A DNA stretch of 36,414 nt, from assembly GCF_001905145.1 (NCBI RefSeq), contig NZ_LWLB01000032.1:1-36414 (forward strand), in the 5' to 3' direction. The translations under genes and the position numbers were made by a program. This DNA is from Nocardiopsis sp. TSRI0078 (GTDB taxonomy: Bacteria; Actinomycetota; Actinomycetes; Streptosporangiales; Streptosporangiaceae). Numbering within the stretch: position 1 is the first letter of the stretch; each line of letters begins with the position of its first letter. Below the pieces are notes generated by a model that had not been told where the DNA came from, made no database searches, and saw nothing but the letters and a program-made list of their open reading frames with translations. Shown piece by piece: positions 32,924 through 36,414 of the stretch.

Positions 32924-33982
32924 TCAGGAGGAGCCGTTGGACCCCTGGCCGCCGCTACGGGAGGAGCCGCCCCGCCACCGGTCCGCGACGGTGTCGAAGA
33001 TCCTGCCGCCCGCGCTGGCCGCGCTGCCCGCGACGTCGCGCAGGGTGCCCAGCAGCGGGTCGCCCGAGCGCTCCCACGCCTCCTTGTAGGAGTTGGCGGC
33101 CCTGCGCGCCTCCTCGCCGACCTTCGCGTCGCGGTCGGAGGAGCGGCGCGGGTAGTCGCCGTTGATGACGCGCTGGTAGGAGCCGCCCTCGATCCACCGG
33201 TGCAGCTCGGCCAGGCGCACCACCGCGAACGGGTGGGTCTGGCCCATCAGGCTGACCATCTTGAGCAGGCTGTCGCGGGCGTCGCCCCCGGACTCGTAGT
33301 CGCGGGCCTGCTCCAGGAACGCGTCGGGGTTCATCTCCACGAGCCTGGAGCCGCCCGCCAGCTTCATCAGGGCGCGCTTGGCCGCCTCGGGGTCCTGGCC
33401 GGCGAGGAGCCCGGCGCGGTCGCAGGACAGCTCGGACTTGCGGTACCACTCCTCCAGCGCGGCGACGATGGCCTGGAGGCCGATGAAGCCCAGCGGCACC
33501 CACGCCACCCGGGCGGCCAGGCGGATCAGGGCCAGCAGCATGGTGCGGTACACGGCGTGGCCGCTGAGGATGTGGCCGACCTCGTGGCCGACGACGAAGC
33601 GCTGCTCCTCGGCGTCCAGCAGGTCGAACAGGCCCGTGGTCATCACGATGAACGGCCGCTGGCTGCCGATCGCCATGGCGTTCGGCTTGGGGTTCATCTG
33701 GATGTACAGCTCGGGCACCTCGTCCAGGTCCAGGACGTAGGCGGCGTCGCGCACGTAGTCGTGCACGTGCGGGAACTGGGTGGGGCCCACCCGGACGGCG
33801 CTGGAGAGGAACATCAGTCGCAGGGCTCGTTCGTTGAACAGCCCCGACAGACGCTTGAACACCTCGTCGAACCCGCGCAGCGAGCGCAGCGCCACCAGGG
33901 CGCCGCGGTCGGCGGGGTGCTCGTAGGCGCGGGGTGAGATCTCGGAGAGCCGGACGCGGACGCGGTCTGGTGTGTTGGCCAT
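32924..33982 (-). CDS. M48 family zinc metallopeptidase
   Basis: A 352-residue membrane-associated protease. HEVGH (133-137) gives two zinc ligands and the catalytic Glu; Glu184 in ELSCD supplies the third ligand, the M48 arrangement. A hydrophobic stretch between them (about 146-175) probably enters the membrane, as in HtpX-like peptidases, and a second weaker one is absent, so it is a reduced form. The C-terminal 60 residues are Ser/Gly-rich. No signal peptide. The ATG at 33982 lacks a Shine-Dalgarno sequence but follows a TAGCAT -10 box by six bases, so it is probably leaderless. The likely role is membrane-protein quality control, by family. Confidence 0.9.
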   Translation of the reverse strand: MANTPDRVRVRLSEISPRAYEHPADRGALVALRSLRGFDEVFKRLSGLFNERALRLMFLSSAVRVGPTQFPHVHDYVRDAAYVLDLDEVPELYIQMNPKPNAMAIGSQRPFIVMTTGLFDLLDAEEQRFVVGHEVGHILSGHAVYRTMLLALIRLAARVAWVPLGFIGLQAIVAALEEWYRKSELSCDRAGLLAGQDPEAAKRALMKLAGGSRLVEMNPDAFLEQARDYESGGDARDSLLKMVSLMGQTHPFAVVRLAELHRWIEGGSYQRVINGDYPRRSSDRDAKVGEEARRAANSYKEAWERSGDPLLGTLRDVAGSAASAGGRIFDTVADRWRGGSSRSGGQGSNGSS

Positions 33983-33988
33983 ATCGGC

Positions 33989-33994
33989 ATGCTA
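33989..33994 (-). promoter_or_regulatory. Leaderless promoter -10 box for M48 gene
   Basis: TAGCAT on the minus strand, six bases upstream of the ATG, with TGGCCA (four of six matches to TTGACA) 17 bp further up. Confidence 0.55.
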
Positions 33995-34131
33995 TGCGTC
34001 GGGATGGTGCTTGGCCACGGTTTCGCCTGACCTGGGATGACGTCCCGTTGGTCCGCGTTGCCCGCCCGGTGGAAGCCCTCTATTCTCGATAAGTTACGCC
34101 TTGGTTGTAGCACGCTCCGAAGGCTCTGGCA

Positions 34132-34147
34132 ACACCCGATCGGGTGT
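34132..34147. repeat. 16-bp perfect palindrome ACACCCGATCGGGTGT
   Basis: Uninterrupted palindrome in the gene-free stretch 33983-34251, near the point where base composition shifts. A second short one, CGCTCT-C-AGAGCG (34167-34179), follows. Operator, recombination site or boundary mark are possible; nothing else identifies it. Confidence 0.6.
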
Positions 34148-34198
34148 CAGGTGAACGCAGGACTCGCGCTCTCAGAGCGACGCTGACAGCAGACAGCA

Positions 34199-34232
34199 AG
34201 AGACCCCCGACGTAATCACGCTGGGGGTCTCT
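34199..34232 (-). terminator. Terminator after DUF397/XRE pair
   Basis: AGAGACCCCC (34199-34208) pairs perfectly with GGGGGTCTCT (34223-34232), loop 14 nt. It lies 20 bases beyond the DUF397 stop on the minus strand. Confidence 0.75.
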
Positions 34233-34251
34233 CGGTACGTCTGCGGTTGTG

Positions 34252-34428
34252 TCAGCGGCTCTCAGCAGCAAGCAGAGCGCGCCACTCGCTAGCGGGGAAC
34301 GTCAGGTGTCCGTGGTCAGGGTGGACAGTGTCGCGAACGTCCGCGCTCCCCGGAGAGGACACCCGCGCCTCTACACACTCGCCACCGTTCACGGAGTACG
34401 GGGACTTCTTCCAGTCATCACTAAGCAT
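34252..34428 (-). CDS. DUF397 family small protein
   Basis: A 58-residue protein read from ATG at 34428 to TGA at 34254-34252. The sequence has the DUF397 pattern: DDWKKSPYSVNGGECVEA near the start, VRDTVHPDHGHLTF in the middle and the closing FPASEWRALLAA. DUF397 proteins are abundant in filamentous actinomycetes and are nearly always encoded beside an XRE regulator with a DUF5753 domain, as here; such pairs have been linked to development and to toxin-antitoxin-like control. Its start overlaps the end of the XRE gene by eight bases, so translation is coupled. Confidence 0.9.
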   Translation of the reverse strand: MLSDDWKKSPYSVNGGECVEARVSSPGSADVRDTVHPDHGHLTFPASEWRALLAAESR

Positions 34429-35176
34429 CTTCAGCAGCTTCCTTCAAGACACGCAGGGAGTCTTCCAGCGGACGCGCATACCCCAACGCGGACCGTGCGA
34501 GATCCCGGAACCGCGTCATGTCCGGGGGTTCACTGAACATCACGGTACCCCGCACGTGATCGCTGGTAGCCACCTCCGTACCGTCTTTGAGTCGGTACAC
34601 CTGGAACGGGGAAGTCACCCCGACCAACACCCCGGGAACCAGGTGAACCCGCGCGCGTCCCGCGTCACTCAAGTCCAGAAGGTGACGCGCTTGTTCGACG
34701 CGCACCGCTTTGGGAGCGCACCGCAAAGCAGAGTCGGGGAAGATTGCGGACACCCTGATGGAATCATTCAGCAAGGACAGTCGAACCTTCACGAGATCAT
34801 CAACGATGTTCAGGGGATCGTTAGGGCGACCCTCAGCAATCGCGAACCGAGCATAAGCAGGAGACTGCAAAACCCCCGGAACCAGCACAGGAGTCACGAT
34901 CTCGGCTGAAACCGCGCGCTTCAAGAGTTCGCTGTCAGACCGAAGCCACGGGGGAAGACCGTTGGAAGTCTTGTGTTCCTTCCATATCGCAACGAGAGAA
35001 CCCCGCGCACCGTACAACTCGTCAAGCTGACGAACGGTGTCGAGTGTCGGGGTTGTCCGTCCCGCTTCCCAGTTCGCCACGGACGAAGGAACGAACCCCA
35101 ACGGGGACGCGACTTCATGCTGAGTCTTACCGGACAGGTCACGAAGCCGCTTCAGCTCTGAAGAAAGTTCAGCCAT
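34421..35176 (-). CDS. XRE family regulator with DUF5753 domain
   Basis: A 251-residue DNA-binding protein. Residues 1-62 hold a lambda-repressor-type helix-turn-helix (LKRLRDLSGKTQHEVASPLGFVPSSVANWEAGRTTPTLDTVRQLDELYG); residues about 75-245 match the DUF5753 domain (VPGVLQSPAYARFAI, VRLEQARHLL-like VRVEQARHLLDLS, PFQVYRLKDGTEVATSD). The ATG at 35176 has no ribosome-binding site, so a leaderless start is possible. It overlaps the DUF397 gene by eight bases. Codon use and GC are lower than in the central genes. A small imperfect palindrome lies in the gap to the divergent gene and may be its operator. Confidence 0.92.
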   Translation of the reverse strand: MAELSSELKRLRDLSGKTQHEVASPLGFVPSSVANWEAGRTTPTLDTVRQLDELYGARGSLVAIWKEHKTSNGLPPWLRSDSELLKRAVSAEIVTPVLVPGVLQSPAYARFAIAEGRPNDPLNIVDDLVKVRLSLLNDSIRVSAIFPDSALRCAPKAVRVEQARHLLDLSDAGRARVHLVPGVLVGVTSPFQVYRLKDGTEVATSDHVRGTVMFSEPPDMTRFRDLARSALGYARPLEDSLRVLKEAAEDA

Positions 35177-35208
35177 GCAAGCGATGATGTCAGCGAGAAC
35201 GTTAGCGG

Positions 35209-35232
35209 GAACAGTATCCTGCCGGATAGTTC
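35209..35232. promoter_or_regulatory. Imperfect palindrome between XRE gene and divergent small gene
   Basis: TATCC-TGCC-GGATA (35215-35228) is flanked by GAAC (35209-35212) and GTTC (35229-35232), with a 2-nt offset on one side. It lies 33 bases upstream of the XRE start and is a plausible autoregulatory site. Confidence 0.4.
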
Positions 35233-35275
35233 AGGGAGACTTCCTTTAGGGGGTGGGAGTCCCGACGCTGGTCAC

Positions 35276-35629
35276 ATGAGCGATCGAACGATTCCGAACA
35301 CCAGCAAGATCAGGACCAAGCCGAACCCCTTCACCGAAGCGCGAGACGCCTTCCTGTCACAGCGGGGGCTTGCCTTCACGATCGAGTGGAGGCGGTTCCC
35401 CTGGTGCTACGGGGTGGACGTAGACCGCGCGCTGGTCGGTCCCGCGTACCTGGGGAACGTCTCCATCGGTCTCAAGGACGGTTGGACGTGGGGATGGCAG
35501 CACCCGGACGGATCCTGGAAGTACGTCCAGCGCGACCGGATTGACTTGCTGGTGGACGCGGTGATCGAGTCCCGTGCTGGGTACGTGCCTCCCCTTCCCC
35601 GCAGGAAGGACAGGCACCGGGAGCGGTAG
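35276..35629 (+). CDS. Unrecognised small protein, Trp-rich
   Basis: A 117-residue soluble protein that I do not recognise. The ATG at 35276 is the best available start; the nearest GGGAG is 15 bases upstream, so the ribosome-binding site is poor. The middle is aromatic (EWRRFPWCYGVDVD, GLKDGWTWGWQHPDGSWKYV), with no signal peptide or membrane segment, and the end is basic (RRKDRHRER). It is divergent from the XRE gene and followed by a strong terminator, which supports a real gene. The style resembles small cargo genes of actinobacterial mobile elements, but no such element is defined here. Confidence 0.65.
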   Translation: MSDRTIPNTSKIRTKPNPFTEARDAFLSQRGLAFTIEWRRFPWCYGVDVDRALVGPAYLGNVSIGLKDGWTWGWQHPDGSWKYVQRDRIDLLVDAVIESRAGYVPPLPRRKDRHRER

Positions 35630-35644
35630 CGGGTGAGTGAAAGA

Positions 35645-35681
35645 AGCAGGGGACCGCAGCGGGTGGCTGTGGTCCCCTGCT
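35645..35681 (+). terminator. Very strong terminator hairpin
   Basis: AGCAGGGGACC (35645-35655) pairs perfectly with GGTCCCCTGCT (35671-35681). One G-U pair and CAGC/GCTG continue the stem inward to 16 pairs with a 5-nt loop. It starts 16 bases after the stop of the small gene. Confidence 0.85.
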
Positions 35682-35701
35682 GCTGTGTCCGGAGGAAGAA
35701 G

Positions 35702-35737
35702 ATGAACGCTAGACCCATGCTGCTGGTGTTGGGGTAG
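35702..35737 (+). CDS. Possible 11-residue peptide
   Basis: ATG at 35702 follows GGAGGAAGAAG with about five bases between the GGAGGA core and the start, and encodes MNARPMLLVLG before a TAG. It is preceded by a strong terminator and followed by palindromes. The ribosome-binding site is among the best in the window, but such a short frame may be chance. The function, if any, could be as a leader peptide. Confidence 0.25.
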   Translation: MNARPMLLVLG

Positions 35738-35748
35738 CGGGCTCGAAG

Positions 35749-35816
35749 AACCCCCGGGGGTTGACCCTGCTCAACTACCAGGGGTTGTTAGACCAGAATT
35801 CCGCATAGTGGAATTC
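35749..35816. repeat. Two palindromes in gene-free stretch
   Basis: AACCCCCGGGGGTT (35749-35762) is a perfect 14-bp palindrome. GAATTCC (35796-35802) and GGAATTC (35810-35816) form a 7-bp inverted repeat around GCATAGT. The 35738-35940 stretch holds no recognisable gene and is AT-richer than the rest. Confidence 0.6.
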
Positions 35817-35894
35817 GGGAGGCTACACGCAGCAACCGCAACTAAGCTTGAGGTTTGGTGTGCCTACATGGCGCAGCGGGAACGACTGTGCGCT

Positions 35895-35935
35895 ATGCGA
35901 ACGCATTTGTAGCAAACCTTATCTGCTAAATGCGT
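35895..35935 (-). terminator. Hairpin after last minus-strand gene
   Basis: ACGCATT (35901-35907) and TAGCA (35910-35914) pair with TGCTA (35924-35928) and AATGCGT (35929-35935), a 12-pair stem with a 2-nt bulge and 9-nt loop. ATGCG-AA-CGCAT (35895-35906) offers an alternative fold. It lies six bases beyond the stop of the gene at 35941. Confidence 0.55.
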
Positions 35936-35940
35936 GTGCT

Positions 35941-36354
35941 TCACACCGCGTACCCGACCTTGTAGGTCCGACGCCGTGTCTTCTCGCCGTTCTCGACCAG
36001 CGTCGTTTCCCCGACCTGTGTCCAATTCGAGTTACGCAACCCGCCGTGGTTGTCGCCACCGCATTCGCACGCGCATTCGTCGCCGCGTGCCTGCACGCAC
36101 CGGATATCGCACTTGCCGCGTACGGAGACGTCGACAATGACCGTGGCTTCGGGGTAGTCGTGAGCGATCATCGCGCGGGCTTCCTGGAAGTGTGTCCGCT
36201 TGAATCGCCACGTCTTACGGACCTTGTCAAAGGTCAGATCACTACGGGGACCGATAGCGCGCTTGATGTCGCGTCGGTTGTCGGGGTGGTAGGGAAGGTA
36301 CAACTCGCAATCACCCTTGACGGGTCGATGCAGCATGGGTTCAGTCTTCTTCAT
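35941..36354 (-). CDS. Unrecognised small protein with HARP-like start and Cys-rich end
   Basis: A 137-residue protein without a family I can name with certainty. Residues 15-75 (ELYLPYHPDNRRDIKRAI...TFDKVRKTWRFKRTHFQEARAMI) have the length and pattern of the small HARP-like fold found before SNF2-type helicases: a strand, a helix, then a strand containing K.W. Residues about 82-103 hold CDIRCVQARGDECACECGG followed by NHGG, a dense Cys/His cluster likely to bind zinc, of a kind seen in phage and mobile-element proteins. ATG at 36354 has GAAAG upstream. The opposite-strand frame lacks any such motif and was rejected. Nucleic-acid binding is inferred. Confidence 0.65.
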   Translation of the reverse strand: MKKTEPMLHRPVKGDCELYLPYHPDNRRDIKRAIGPRSDLTFDKVRKTWRFKRTHFQEARAMIAHDYPEATVIVDVSVRGKCDIRCVQARGDECACECGGDNHGGLRNSNWTQVGETTLVENGEKTRRRTYKVGYAV

Positions 36355-36389
36355 GGCTCATCTTTCGTGTGTGGTTGGTGATACCGGGA

Positions 36390-36413
36390 CAGGTAGGCGA
36401 AACCGCCTACCTG
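36390..36413. terminator. Perfect hairpin at window end
   Basis: CAGGTAGGCG (36390-36399) pairs perfectly with CGCCTACCTG (36404-36413), loop AAAC. It lies upstream of the minus-strand gene and may end a gene entering from beyond the window, or serve as an operator. Confidence 0.6.
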
Positions 36414-36414
36414 C

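Noticed and set aside
34249..34909. Plus-strand frame of 220 codons across the DUF397/XRE pair
   Set aside because: Antisense to two recognised families; no ribosome-binding site or domain.
35866..35940. tRNA-like pattern after GGCGCAGCGGG
   Set aside because: No acceptor stem, no T-arm consensus and the anticodon arm does not close; the segment is better explained as a terminator-like hairpin.
35848..36381. Plus-strand frame of 177 codons opposite the last gene
   Set aside because: No motif, and the minus-strand frame carries a Cys/His cluster, a start with GAAAG and a hairpin after its stop.

Overview
This is a high-GC actinobacterial chromosomal window, most likely from Nocardiopsaceae (Nocardiopsis or a close relative). 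That placement is an inference from GC content, GTG starts, TANNNT -10 boxes with leaderless starts, and a conserved actinobacterial gene order; no rRNA or other decisive marker is present.

Layout. The 3' end of clpX (2-235) is followed by a lipoprotein of the DUF305 family (418-1128, minus), two tandem secreted LVIVP-repeat beta-propeller paralogues (1627-3039, 3208-4632), and a divergent FolC-like Mur-ligase paralogue (4865-6175, minus). The conserved backbone then runs folC, a DUF4233 membrane protein, ndk, the elongasome operon mreB-mreC-mreD-mrdA-rodA (8884-14702), a TIGR03960 radical SAM protein, its TIGR03936/DUF2344 partner, RNase E/G, rplU, rpmA, obgE and proB. valS, which often lies between clpX and folC in actinomycetes, is not here. 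proB and proA are separated by about 4.2 kb of cargo: a GH114-like lipoprotein, an HSL-type esterase, a divergent SDR/TetR pair sharing one operator, and a lone PemK/MazF-like protein. After proA come a secreted repeat protein of unknown family, an alpha/beta hydrolase and an M48 metalloprotease.

The right end (about 34.0-36.4 kb) reads differently: lower GC, many palindromes and hairpins, an overlapping DUF397/XRE-DUF5753 regulator pair, two unrecognised small genes and several strong terminator-like hairpins. It looks like accessory DNA, but I see no integrase, transposase or tRNA to define a mobile element.

Functionally, the central block joins cell-wall elongation (MreBCD with PBP2 and RodA), RNA processing and ribosome biogenesis (RNase E/G, L21, L27, Obg) and proline synthesis (ProB, ProA). 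The non-coding DNA gives the most unusual signals: a 62-bp AT-rich palindrome and a four-codon Met-Phe-Trp-Trp reading frame between the radical SAM gene and its partner, a solitary CRISPR-repeat-like sequence in the rplU leader, and a palindrome that covers both promoters of the SDR/TetR pair. No CRISPR array, complete mobile element or clearly new defence system was found.
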